The position numbers were made by a program, and so were the translations under genes. Below, piece by piece: positions 30,439 to 38,699 of a stretch of 64,000 bases of DNA (its first letter is position 1; each line of letters opens with the position of its first letter). The notes under the pieces were generated by a model. That model saw only the letters and a list, made by a program, of their open reading frames with translations, did not search any database and was not told the DNA's origin. Source of the stretch: Plumapathes pennacea. Its lineage: Eukaryota; Cnidaria; Anthozoa; Antipatharia; Myriopathidae. The stretch is taken from NCBI GenBank assembly GCA_964036295.1, contig OZ038467.1:21270170-21334169 (forward strand). The letters run 5' to 3'.

Positions 30439-33110
30439 CTCGACAATTTCCCAATTTTTGTGATCGAAGCACAGTTTTGCATTTAATCGCCACAGGGACC
30501 CACGATTCTCAAGTTCCAAGCCAAGAAATTCACAGATGATTATTGAGACACTAAACTTCTTGGTTTTGTTTTTGTTTTTTGTTGTTTTTTGTTTGTTGTT
30601 GTTGTTATTGTTGTCATTTTTTCTTACTTTTCTAGCAGCGGTCAGAAGATAACTGATAAGGTGCGGTGCTCGACCTGACGCAACAATCTGGCGCACACAT
30701 CGGCGTACACGCGTGAACACGCGCGCGCGTCCACGCACACGTGACAGCTACTCAATTTGAGAATGAACGAGACGACGATTGACAAAACAAAAAGGACATT
30801 AATAAGGTATAACTCCTATTGCTAACAGGGTGTAACTATCTGAACTGTATCCTGAAGATATTCAAATTGATCGATAGAAAAAATCGCGTGCTCACCAGGT
30901 GTGTCGACTAAAGCTTCATCGATCCATTTCTCCATTTCAGGTTTTATGAAATCTTTCGCAGATCTGACACGAACACTGTACGACGTACCAGGATCAAGAT
31001 GAGGGATGGTTATTTTGGTGACGTTAGCTCCCGACTCTACCAAATACTTGAACTCAAGCGGCTTCATGGTTCTGAGATTGACGAGCTCGATGATGTAGGC
31101 TGCCCAACGAGAATCCTTAGGTTGTAGAACAGACAGCTCTGCCCCCCTAGGTGCGGTCTTCACGACCTTCAGGCTGACTAGTGACAGAGAAAAATACATT
31201 AGATATTATATCGACCGCGCATTTTCGTTGACTTTGAAGTCAGCTTTTGCTTTTAAGAGCTACACTGCTTCCTTTCCTATATAAAATAAGATCCAATAAA
31301 TTTAAACTGGTTACCGACGGCAAACTTTTCTGTAATAACACCCTCATTAATCCAAGCGTGGTTCTCAACTGAAACTAATATAAACGCAGAAAGTTAAAGG
31401 GTCCATTCCGGGAATTAACTAAACCAAAATAAATTCACATATACTTTTTTGCTTCCATACGCAAAAAAATAAAATAAAATTAAATTAAATTAAATTAAAT
31501 AAAAATTAAAGAAACATCGAAAGTAATACGGTAGGTTGCATGCGCGGCACTGCTAACTTCCATCCTCTCCAACGATTGACATTATTTATTTTGCATAACA
31601 ACACCGATAACTCCTTGCCCGATGAAGTAAACTCTTCAATACAAAATATAGAATTCGATGTGTCTCAAAAACAGCGGCAGCGCTTTCAGTTCGAAATAAT
31701 TCAAATTATCGGAACTGTCAACTTCACATATTCGCGGGCTGATTAATGCACTCCTGTTTTGTGCCGGATCACGATCTCTCTCAGGAAAAAATATTTACAA
31801 TCAGAAGTCAGAATAGATAATCACACGATTTCGAATGCAATTTGTAATAAATGACCGCGAGTAAATTTTTCAAAGGCTACAAAATTGCATGGGCGCCGCG
31901 CGAGTACAATTTGTGGACTTTGAAAAAGAGTGCTTATTTAGAAAGTTACAGGTTACATAGTTTTTCTCTTGTGTATGTGTTTTTCGCAAAATACTTTAGT
32001 TTCCGAAACACAACATCACAACAAATGAAGAAGGGACAACCCGAGTAAAAAAAGCCAACTGTTTCATAGCATGACTTCAGCATCCAAGCTCCAAGCTCGT
32101 TCCACAAGTGTAATGTGTATCGAGAAAAGACGGTCCTCGGCCCGCCATAATGTACAAAATACTGAATCCTGTCGGTAGCTTCATAAGTCCAAGCGAACAA
32201 TATTACATATTTTCTTGTGTTTCAAATCCAGTAGTTGTGTTACACAATAAAACACTAAGAATGGCATACATATATAGCGTAAATAAACGCTGAAAATTTC
32301 GAAACTGCTGAATATCCAACCAGTGTTTTCTGAATGCTTTTCCATCTTGATCATAAACTCTTCGGACTGGTTTATCGACCCGGCAAACAGCATATTTTTC
32401 TTGTCATTCAGCAGCTTTATCAAGATGTCCTTTTGTTAATTACTGTATGTGTTTTACAAAGCTGCAAATTCTGAAAACACCACATTGTAGAGAAAGAGAC
32501 TAGAATAAGTTACTCCATCAAGACTGATCGACTCGTGTTAAACTCTAACTTAATAACACATTTTCATTGTACGAGTAACGCTTATTCAGAAGATATCACA
32601 GTGACCACGATCTATCTGTATTTTCCATAGACTAAATTACCATATAAAGTTTCAAGCTAAATTAAAACTACAAAACTACGAAGGTACTTCTTTTGTTTGA
32701 CGCATTAACAAAGAAAAATGGTCCTTAGACGGCCGTTTATTATAACTATCCGAACCATGCTTTTTCCAGCCGCAGCAAAAAACCAGATAGCAGGAAGTAG
32801 ATAAATGTAGTAAAAGACAGACTTCAACTCAAGTTTAGCTGAATTACTTACCGAGTTTCTTTTCACAGTTTACTCCGTCATATCCGAGAACACAGTCGCA
32901 TTTGTAGGGCTGATTGTCGTCATCAAGTACAGGGGAACATTTCGCTTCATTTTTGCAAGGTTTAATCACGTTGCAAACGTCCTTTGGCTCATAACATATT
33001 GCTGTTATGCCGATGATGGTGCGTTGAGATCCCGAGTATTTATTAGAGGCTTTGATGACAGGTATCAAAAGAAACGCGATGTACAAAACTGAAATATCAA
33101 GCAGCTTCAT
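13192..33110 (-). CDS. Secreted EGF-FN3-FN3-TLDc protein, five exons, 467 residues
   Basis: Five minus-strand exons (33110..32852, 31177..30896, 29739..29461, 16558..16292, 13508..13192) total 1404 nt. All four introns are phase 1 with GT..AG borders, and the frame ends at TAG. The order is signal peptide (1-21), EGF-like domain (six Cys, 46-82), FN3 (87-180), FN3 (181-273) and TLDc (274-467). TLDc proteins known in vertebrates (OXR1, NCOA7, TBC1D24) are cytosolic and bind V-ATPase. A TLDc behind a signal peptide and adhesion-type modules implies an extracellular or luminal role, which is inferred. Several N-glycosylation sequons lie in the FN3 domains. The third intron is 12.9 kb and full of transposons. 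Extra or alternative exons inside introns cannot be excluded. Confidence 0.8.
14112..14160 (-). pseudogene. Relic of a duplicated TLDc exon
   Basis: About 45 nt repeat the end of exon 4, including CTTGTCGGCGTAGCCAC and AAACACGTA on the plus strand (..YVFCGYADKS in translation). The rest of the exon is gone and a 22-nt T tract follows at 14183-14204. It lies in the intron between the two TLDc exons and is a decayed tandem exon copy. Confidence 0.7.
14205..14233. repeat. 29-bp palindrome containing two octamer motifs
   Basis: GAAGCTATTTGCA and its inverse TGCAAATAGCTTC abut around a 3-bp centre. Each arm carries the POU-type octamer half ATTTGCA/TGCAAAT. It lies beside the T22 tract and the TLDc exon relic. 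Confidence 0.75.
14799..15700. repeat. Imperfect direct duplication inside the TLDc intron
   Basis: A block at about 14799-14978 (starting CTGATATGTTTGTTGACACA) is repeated at about 15463-15632. A second motif (GGCTGGAGTGTGTTACGTTA) occurs at about 15401 and 15648. The spacing suggests overlapping tandem duplications of roughly 250 and 660 bp. No coding content was seen. Confidence 0.7.
16292..16558 (-). CDS. TLDc-gene exon 4: N-terminal half of the TLDc domain
   Basis: The 267-nt phase 1-1 exon encodes SVILSGHPDYEQKLNEYL, then WKLCYRAS, FHTSCDNKGATITLVRVG and YVFGGYADKSWD. This is the canonical start of TLDc (the LCYRAS-x-x-G and GGY-x-D-x-SW motifs). The acceptor is TTTTTTTATCAG and the donor GTGAGTAT. 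Confidence 0.88.
18381..18760 (+). pseudogene. Decayed P2X7 receptor C-terminal-like (P2RX7_C) gene fragment
   Basis: It starts MASSRSDEESG and degenerates through stops. After TATTTTAG (18689-18696) an exon begins with one G, completing a split Trp codon, and reads CSCGNCNVDVL. That W-C-x-C-G-x-C start is the cysteine cluster of the P2X7 cytoplasmic ballast domain, which circulates as a stand-alone family in many invertebrate genomes. It is inactive here because of in-frame stops. Confidence 0.55.
19421..19715 (-). pseudogene. Frameshifted THAP zinc-finger domain
   Basis: The minus strand reads MPYRCVVGGCSWEPDHKQGF and FYMIQFPND, the start of a C2CH THAP DNA-binding domain (M-P-x-x-C-x4-C, then F-P-x-D). 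The frame then shifts; the continuation FVKAKR..KWEL..SAQLIS lies in another frame down to about 19550. Loss of frame and of the C-terminal AVPTIF box make it non-functional. Confidence 0.6.
20758..23845. other. Spacer between the inverted duplication arms
   Basis: The 3.1-kb loop contains one MITE (about 21687-22005), low-complexity T/A runs (20761-20784, 22631-22662) and a twice-repeated motif AAAACGA(G/A)CACGG(T/C)GACCCC (21093, 21448). No coding exon was recognised. Confidence 0.5.
21687..22005. mobile_element. MITE rich in CCAAT boxes, copy 1
   Basis: The ends carry inverted TGTCGAAA / TTTTCGACA with adjoining TTGATTGCTTTGGTTTTG and GATTGCTTTGGTTTTGG. At least four ATTGG (inverted CCAAT) boxes lie inside. 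A partial inverted copy (TTTTCGGATGACTGTG..) is at 61385-61548. Confidence 0.6.
23846..26074. repeat. Right arm (B) of the large inverted duplication
   Basis: This is the inverse of arm A (17726-20757). It has one uninterrupted TTAA at 25695-25698 where arm A carries K2, and it carries its own 1035-bp insertion at 24267-25301. Divergence between arms is scattered point changes and small indels, so the duplication predates both insertions. Confidence 0.88.
24267..25301. mobile_element. Transposon with 9-bp target duplication and subterminal 7-bp repeat clusters
   Basis: AAGCGATTA flanks both sides (24258-24266, 25302-25310) and is single-copy in arm A (inverse at 20359-20367). The terminal inverted repeat is CGGCAGGTCTTT..., and inside each end is a cluster of 7-bp units (GTAGCGG/GTAACGG at left, CCCGCTA/CCCGTTA at right). 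A 9-bp duplication suggests a MULE-type element; this is inferred. The longest open frame of the whole window (24716-25318, no ATG until about 24767) lies inside and matches no family I know. Confidence 0.8.
26140..26212. repeat. (TTA)n-(CTA)n microsatellite
   Basis: About 20 TTA units are followed by four CTA units. Confidence 0.95.
26292..26462. mobile_element. MITE with AACCCTTTCACTCCCAA ends, copy 1
   Basis: It starts TAACCCTTTCACTCCCAAAA and ends CTTGGCAGTGAAAGGGTTA. Full relatives are at 42997-43204 and 47542-47747; partial ones are at 6321-6470 and 40885-40948. It is about 170-205 bp and non-coding. Confidence 0.8.
26518..26640. mobile_element. Truncated foldback-family copy
   Basis: TCCAAAGAGGCTATTACACG, AGTGCAATACGGCGGCGTAT and GCGCACAAAATGGAACAA are shared, in inverse orientation, with the 48985-49347 and 50470-50826 elements. 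Only the hairpin end remains. Confidence 0.6.
27325..27540. repeat. Dispersed repeat shared with 57583-57790 (inverted)
   Basis: CCCCGAACGAAGTGAGGGAA, GACTCCAAGCCTGTCGCCAT and GATCGATCACGTG recur in inverse order at 57583-57790. A (CAGT)n run lies at about 27439-27462. It directly precedes the basic-repeat open frame at 27623 and may be the 5' flank of the same element. Confidence 0.65.
27623..28205 (+). pseudogene. N-terminal basic-repeat region of a Helitron/PIF1-like protein, frameshifted
   Basis: From ATG 27623 the frame encodes alternating charged repeats of about 25 residues, for example EQQRMNADRKRHEQKR and QREQRLNANRKLQEKKR. After about 85 residues the frame shifts, and further repeats (QRMNADQKRHEQKRETQTTP) continue in the frame that opens near 27879. 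Such R/E/Q-rich heptad-like repeats are typical at the N terminus of Helitron-type replicase-helicases in invertebrates. No helicase domain follows, so this is a truncated copy. The family call is tentative. Confidence 0.45.
28210..29460. other. Unassigned intronic stretch
   Basis: No exon, inverted repeat or tandem array was recognised in this part of the third TLDc-gene intron. Confidence 0.4.
29461..29739 (-). CDS. TLDc-gene exon 3: second fibronectin type III domain
   Basis: The exon is 279 nt, phase 1-1, with WAGYDIEL and LDPNTEYKVRVTP as FN3 hallmarks. It resembles exon 2 in both coding and 3' splice-site flank, so the two are tandem exon duplicates. Its acceptor (TGTCACCAG) is the first member of a 44-bp minisatellite that continues upstream in the intron. 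Confidence 0.85.
29735..30160. repeat. 44-bp minisatellite that starts at the FN3 exon 3 splice acceptor
   Basis: Nine to ten imperfect copies of a 44-bp unit (GTTATATAGCTTGACTGGTG ACAGAGAAAC..) run upstream of exon 3. The first copy overlaps the real acceptor and first exon bases. On the minus strand most units retain a pyrimidine stretch plus CAG (TTCTCTGTCACCAG). The flank of exon 2 (about 31171-31215) is one further diverged copy. Confidence 0.9.
30896..31177 (-). CDS. TLDc-gene exon 2: first fibronectin type III domain
   Basis: The exon is 282 nt and symmetrical phase 1-1, as is usual for shuffled FN3 exons. FN3 hallmarks are visible: WAAYIIEL in the B-C strands and LDPGTSYSVRVRS (the L-x-P-x-T-x-Y-x-V-x-V motif). 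The acceptor is CACTAG and the donor GTGAGC. Confidence 0.85.
31470..31510. repeat. (TTAAA)n low-complexity repeat
   Basis: AAATT/TTAAA pentamers repeat about six times. Confidence 0.85.
31815..31925. repeat. Diverged copy of the 35671-35830 palindromic repeat
   Basis: TAATCACACGATTTCGA, ACAAAATTGCATGGGCGCCG and GTACAATTTGTGGACTTTGA correspond to one arm, the centre and part of the second arm of the palindrome at 35671-35830. Confidence 0.6.
32852..33110 (-). CDS. TLDc-gene exon 1: signal peptide and EGF-like domain
   Basis: The first true ATG gives MKLLDISVLYIAFLLIPVIK, a classic signal peptide; an upstream TTG in frame is not used. Residues 39-82 hold seven cysteines, the last six spaced as an EGF domain (C46, C52, C58, C71, C73, C82, with CDCVLGYDGVNC at the end). 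The donor is GTAAGTAA in phase 1. Confidence 0.85.
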
Positions 33111-34000
33111 GGCTTCGAGCAAGAGGTTTTACCCTTCCAACTTCTCTGAAAAGGTAAAAGCAAACCCCATCTGGTTAAGCATTTTCCAACCTACAAAGTT
33201 TATTATTATTGTTATTATTATTATTATTATTAGTTGGCATGGTAATGTAATTAAAGCCAACAAACGGTGCCAAACACATCACTTTTCATGACAGTTAAAC
33301 ATCACATAAAAACTCTTTGACAATATGAGTTTATAATCATTAAATATAGTTTATAGTCACTAAATCTGTGAATATATATGAATATTTCGTCATTAGTTAA
33401 CGGCAAAGTTTTTGGTGCAACACTATAAACAGAGTAAATATTTCCCCGTTAATTAACTGCTAAACACTGCATCTGTATTATATACCGAGCACTTTCTTTG
33501 CGAATTTTAATTTGTCTCGATAGAGGGACTTTAATGAAAAATTCGCATTTATCAAATGTCTCCTTGGGATCAAATTACAATGAGTTTAACGGAGCCCCCT
33601 CGGCGTTGAGAACCAAATGTAAAGAAAAAAAATTGAATTGGCTGAGACCTAAAAAATATGGCTTAAAAATTTTCGCTTCAAATATTTGAATTTTTAAAAC
33701 CACCTGGTAGAAGTAATAAATAACTGGGACTGATAGCAAACAGTCAGAAGTAACATATTCTATTGCGTACAAAATATTTCTAAACATCGGGTGCCTTTTT
33801 ATTGGACAGGTATTGGGAGGGCTGCTAGTAATATAAATGATCACACCCTGGGATTAAACTAGTGACTCTAGTCTTTGTTTCGGGAGACCTTAACATCTGA
33901 AATAACACTGTCAACTCGACAACAAGATATTTGTGAAGACCTCATCCGAGGCAGGAAATTTAGAACTAATATTAAAAAAGGCAATTCAAATTTTCAGATA

Positions 34001-34435
34001 ATGAAATTTAGAGCAAATATTAAAAAAGGCAATTAGGATTTTCAGAGGACCAGCCTTTTACCATATTGACTCATTCGAGCTTATGTGTATTTACTTTTCC
34101 GGATGTTAAAACTGACATTTGTGCATGATTTGAAAGTTTGGTCTTGAATTTTGAATTTTTGAATTTTTGAATTTTGAAAATATTATTATTATTTTTTTAT
34201 TATTTTTGATTATGATATTTAATGAAATTTAGAGCAAATATTAAAAAAGGCAATTAGGATTTTCAGAGGACCAGCCTTTTACCATATTGACTCATTCGAG
34301 CTTATGTGTATTTACTTTTCCGGATGTTAAAACTGACATGTGTGCATGATTTGAAAGTTTAGTCTTGAATTTTGAATTTTTGAATTTTTGAATTTTGAAA
34401 ATATTATTATTTTTTTTATTATTTTTTGTAAAGTG
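34001..34435. repeat. 221-bp tandem duplication
   Basis: ATGAAATTTAGAGCAAATAT starts at 34001 and again at 34222, and the two units are nearly identical to the end. A third, degraded start lies just upstream (33958-34000). Each unit contains a TTGAATTTT run. Confidence 0.92.
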
Positions 34436-35670
34436 CCCATTTGAACATGTTCAAATTTTCCATGATAATCGATGAGACTTTTCCCGTTTGATTACCCCTT
34501 CTATGAGTCCTTTCTAAGTTGCAATCCCTAATCTATCATCAGCTATCATTCACTGTTTGATTGAGGATTTACATAAACATGTATTAGCCCCGAGGTGCGT
34601 CAATAACAAGTTAATTATCAGATCACAGCTGTTCGTGTTATTACAATAATAAATATCCTAAATTACTCTAAAGAAAATTGTGAGACAAAGAAGATGAATC
34701 CCTAAAAAGCGTCCAACACATTTACGCTTCTAGTGTGTTACCTTTGATAATCTTTGGGTTTGCTGACTTAAAAACACTTAAAAAAAACAGCGACTTTTTA
34801 ACTGCTGAGCAGTTTCCCTGGTTTGTCTTGATAGGTCACTACTCGATCGATTAGACTGTATAAAACGCTTGAAAAAGCGTATATCTTATTCTATGGTTTA
34901 GCGCTAGTCAAAACGTACGCACAGACATGATAGAATTTTATAATGTTGTAAGGTACCGTACAGTATACATTGCATGCGGGTAAATATATAAATAACAGGG
35001 CCTAACAGCTAAAAATATTTTAAAAATGGAATGTAATTTCATATTTCGTAGTAGAGACTTTGAGTGGCTTTAGCTGTCAAACTTTCTCCGGGAGAATCGA
35101 AAGTTTTCTTTTCGTTTTTCTTTATGTGGCCGCCATATGCTAATTCTAGTTTGTATAATTAAATTGAATTTCTGAGCCTTTCTTCCACCGAAGGATGTTC
35201 TGTATTCACACCGGATGCGGTTAACGCAGTCTTTCAATTTTTCTGTAGAACTTCACTGTACTGTCCGTTGTCTTGTCACGGTAAGCGTTGAGTGTTCTTG
35301 TTCGTAAGGTCTGGTGGTAAACATTCCGTTTTAAATCTCTCTGAGTTTCAGCAGGAAAATATTCCTTTCGATATCATTTATTCTTCGTTTTCGTTATGTT
35401 TTTGTTTATAGGAGTTAATTCTACATTTCACGTAAAGTGAGAAAATGAAACGACAGCGCGTCAACAAGCTAAAGTCATGCAACACCGAGAGACCAGCTGC
35501 TGTTTTATCCCTAGTAAACAACGGAGAGATAATTACGTCTTGAAAGGAGAAGTTCGTTTCTGATCACTCTTCGGATTTAATTAGGGTTCATTTTCCCTCT
35601 CAGAAAATATAAGAGCTTCCTCGCCGTTTGTGTATGGTATACATTAAGGCTATAAGTTCAGTTTATATAG

Positions 35671-35830
35671 GTAATCGCATGATTTCGAGTGCAATTTGGA
35701 ATAAATGAGCACGAGTAAATTTTCAAAGACCACAAAATTGCACGAGCGCCGCGCAAGTACAATTTGTGGTCTTTGAAAACTTTACGAGTGCTCACTGATT
35801 CCAAAATTGCACGAGAAATCATGTGATTAC
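35671..35830. repeat. 160-bp palindrome
   Basis: Arms of about 70 bp run from GTAATCGCATGATTTCGAGT and end in its inverse ATCATGTGATTAC, around the centre GAGCGCCGCGCAA. A few mismatches occur. A diverged relative lies at 31815-31925. Confidence 0.85.
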
Positions 35831-36715
35831 TTGTCAATAACATGCGTACAATAATTTTCGTCGAGCAATCTTTTTTCAATTTCGTTACAATTCACAAGTG
35901 TCTCAAGAACTTCGTTCTCTCGAAACAGAATCGGAATCGTCCTGAGGAATGAAAACGCTTTCTGTTTTGTTTGGCTTTGCCGCGAATACGCGCGCCAGCT
36001 ATCGGCAATTTTTAATTTCAAATTCCTGCACTCTTAATTTCACATTTCTGCACTGTTTGGGATAAACTGACGTGCGCTCAGCGAATCAGAAAGCAGAAAT
36101 TATTGTGTGCATGTTATTAAAAGCAGTTACCACACTTCTCGATTACCAATAATTTCTAGATTTATAACATATTAGCGCTCGCAGCTATATTTTGTGAAGG
36201 CCTATACCGGTCCGTAAGCACTGTGAAGTGAAGTAAAATATCTTTGTATTGGAAAAGGATAGCTGAAGACGGTTTGACTTTGCTAAATATCAAACGCGAT
36301 GCATGGCAGCTAAAACTGGCCTAATCGAAAAGCAACCTATCTATACCACATCATACAGCGCTTACCAGTGAGGCCGGAGTTTCTATGTTTCTGCATCCTT
36401 CAGTTTAAAATGGCATCCGTACACGGCTGTGTGGTGACAAAATCAAATGTTAATCAGTGGCAATTGTGCATCGACCTATAAAGAACTCGCGAAGCATCAC
36501 ATAAATGTTTGAAAGTTGATGATATCCACAGTATATATTGTTTATCTAATGTCAAACAATAGGCGACCAAAAGACTGCAGGTGGGGTATATCAATATTTT
36601 AAAGTATTTCTCACTCAGTAAAGCTTAGGTGTGTCTTTTATGTGACTATATGTCGAGTTTCTAACTCACATTACATAAAACCACCCGAATTTCTGGCTTC
36701 TTTGATACTGGTGCA

Positions 36716-37042
36716 ATGAAGGTTCCTTGGCCCGTCAGTTTTATTTGCGTCGCATTTTTTCTAATGATCTTTGATTCTACTGAAGGTAAGGCTAATTTGC
36801 ATGCGTTCTGGAAACAGCTTAGCATGATTTGGTGGTAAAAGCTCAGTCACAAAAACCTGTTAATTATACTAATTTCAGTTGAAGATTGGGAACAGCTCTC
36901 ATGGACTTTAAAGCTAAAATCCGAAACTAAAAGAAAACTATGCATCCGTGGTGCTAGAGGGAAGAAATTTATTTCTTGCATACAAGGAAAGATAAAGAAA
37001 TTAAAAAGGAACGAAATAATATTCTTGGTGTTTCCTTTTTAG
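36716..37042 (+). CDS. Small secreted cationic peptide precursor, two exons, 77 residues
   Basis: Exon 1 (36716-36785) starts MKVPWPVSFICVAFFLMIF, a clear signal peptide, and ends in phase 1 at GTAAGG. Exon 2 follows a TAATTTCAG acceptor at 36879 and runs to TAG (37040-37042). AATAAA lies 16 nt after the stop (37058-37063), so the gene is complete. The mature part has two cysteines (C45, C57) around an 11-residue loop and many Lys/Arg, including dibasic KR/KK pairs at 41-42, 52-53, 63-64 and 66-67. This fits a processed peptide hormone or an antimicrobial-type peptide; no family is recognised. The last bases of exon 2 also resemble a splice acceptor, so a different 3' exon is possible. Confidence 0.6.
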
Positions 37043-37057
37043 CGATGTTCTCACTTG

Positions 37058-37063
37058 AATAAA
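37058..37063 (+). terminator. Poly(A) signal of the small secreted peptide gene
   Basis: AATAAA lies 16 nt beyond the TAG stop in the last exon, a normal position for a compact 3' UTR. Confidence 0.6.
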
Positions 37064-37438
37064 CACATCCTATGCCTGATTTCTTATTCCTTTTATTTTC
37101 TTAAAGGGGTACTTTGACCAAAATCGGACCACTTTGAAATACTATTTTAACCACTTTAAATGAAAGTGTATGGTATGAATAGCAAAATGTCCCAAAAACT
37201 TTTTTTTTCAGATGTAAGACTCCCGAGATATATTAATTCAAAGGAGGCTAAAACGCCTGTCCGCCATGTTGGCCGTGAATAAATATTTCGGGCCAGCGGT
37301 TTACCACTCTGACGTCATCTTACCAACGAGACGCGGACTTCACACACATTTCTTTGCAAATTTCTTCGAGTGAGAGCGAACTTTCACTGATAATTTCTTC
37401 GAATTCTTCTATTTTATCGACTCACGAGTCATTATTAG

Positions 37439-37614
37439 ATGCTTGACATGTACATTCAAGTGTTAAAGGCAGTACGTTTGCGTACGACGACAGTCTTTGA
37501 ACCAGTTGCCACGGAAGAAGAACTAGCGGTGTGCGTCGAGCAAGTCACAGTCGAAGAAGAACAAGAAGCCGAATTCAAGAAAAGATTCAGCCGAGAAGTA
37601 AATTTTGGAACGTG
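37439..37614 (+). CDS. First exon of a P2X7-C-like protein (fragment)
   Basis: From ATG 37439 an acidic N-terminal region (PVATEEELAVCVEQ.., EEEQEAEFKKRFSREVNFGT) is open to a GTAAGA donor in phase 2 that splits a Trp codon. In K2 the corresponding next exon starts with the completing G and CSCGNC, so the two loci share one family architecture. No second exon is recognisable downstream, so the gene is incomplete. TGACGTCA lies 120 bp upstream (37310). Confidence 0.5.
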
Positions 37615-37949
37615 GTAAGACCATTATTAATGTCGCTTGAGAACTCGGAAATTTACGAAGACGGTAGCGCTCAAATTACTGCAAAATCAACATGAACTTT
37701 TCGATTCTGTCAAAACATTTCAATTCTATTAAAACATCGAAGAACTAGCGGCGTACGTCGAGCAAGTCACGGTCGAAGAAGAAGCCGAATTCAAGAAAAG
37801 ATTCAGCCGAGAAGTAAATTTTGGAACGTGGTAAGACCATTATTAATTTTAACACACTTCAGAACTCGGAAATTTACGAAGTCAGTAGCACACAAACTAC
37901 TGCAAAATCAACATGAACTTTTTGATTCTATCAAATTATTGAAGGATCT
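37519..37949 (+). repeat. 222-bp tandem duplication containing the P2X7-C-like exon end
   Basis: AGAACTAGCGG recurs at 37519 and 37741, followed in both by the same exon part, donor (GTGGTAAGACC) and intron start. Copy 2 lacks 6 bp, keeping frame (EEEQEAEF becomes EEEAEF). Confidence 0.85.
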
Positions 37950-38389
37950 AGTAAATGCATCGGTTTTAATGTAAAGTGAAATTCATAGATTGTATACAGT
38001 GCCACTATTTTAAATAAATACAATTACGTTGATTTGACATGCCGACTGTTGTGTGATTCTGCCCGGCGTTGTGTCTATATGAAAAGCCGCCGTCTAGCTA
38101 ACTTGACCGTTTTATTAAGCTACAACAATCACACTGAAACACCGCCTTTTTTGTATTCACTAACGCTTGTAATAGTATGGTTTTTAGTTGCATCAGTCCG
38201 AAAAATGCTTCAAATTTACTCGAATGGACTCATAACAAGTTGTCACGCCGCCACAGCGTGCGATGTGCGATGAAAACGAAAGTCCAGTTCTTGCAATTTC
38301 TGCTAAACGAAACAGCTAAGAAAGCAGTTTGATGACAGTTTCAAATTGTGGGACTCTTAAACTGCTCAAACTTCGAAAAAATTCCCTCG

Positions 38390-38698
38390 TCAAGACTTAC
38401 GACGATCTCTTGCACTTTCGCCTCGATCTTTAGTTGCTCTCCAAATTGTGGGGACTGATCCTGGAATCAGTCTGCTGGAGAAAACCTTCTTGGTGGAGCC
38501 TTGAAAAACAGCTCTCTTCGAAATGCTTCGAGCAGACAGAGAAGCGATCACCAGGATTGAAGTTCTTGCGATCAAGTAGCACAAACCGTTCTTCCACATC
38601 GCGCACAGCGCTTTATTATTGAGCGAAATGTGAAGGGAAATGCCCTCTTTCGGGTTGGACTTGCTGTCGCAGCCCTGCACTACACACCTACCTGGCAT
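38390..38698 (-). pseudogene. THAP zinc-finger domain with frameshifts
   Basis: The minus strand from ATG 38698 reads MPGRCVVQGCDSKSNPKEG and SLH, the THAP start (C-x4-C). The middle (RKNFNPGDRFSVCSKHFEES, with the C-x2-H ligands) is in a second frame. The end (SSRLIPGSVPTIWRA, the AVPTIF-type box) returns to the first frame. Two compensating frameshifts therefore break an otherwise complete C2CH DNA-binding domain. It faces the P2X7-C-like exon at 37439, as in K2. Confidence 0.65.
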
Positions 38699-38699
38699 G

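Larger units (their letters stand above)
33111..36715. other. Divergent intergenic region between the TLDc gene and the small secreted peptide gene
   Basis: The promoters of both divergent genes should lie here. Repeats inside are listed separately. A short splice-bounded segment (CTGTAG acceptor at 35245-35247, GTAAGC donor from about 35280) and a later TTTATAG acceptor near 35411 could be untranslated exons of a plus-strand transcript; this is unproven. Confidence 0.45.

Noticed and set aside
30382-30738. 118-codon minus-strand frame with long N/K/T runs
   Set aside because: It is a translation of (CAA)n/(AAAAC)n low-complexity sequence inside the TLDc gene.
37103-37150. TTAAAGGGGTACTTTGACC as the left end of a third TTAA element around the P2X7-C/THAP pair
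   Set aside because: No matching inverted end with TTAA was found up to 39.3 kb, so the element cannot be delimited.
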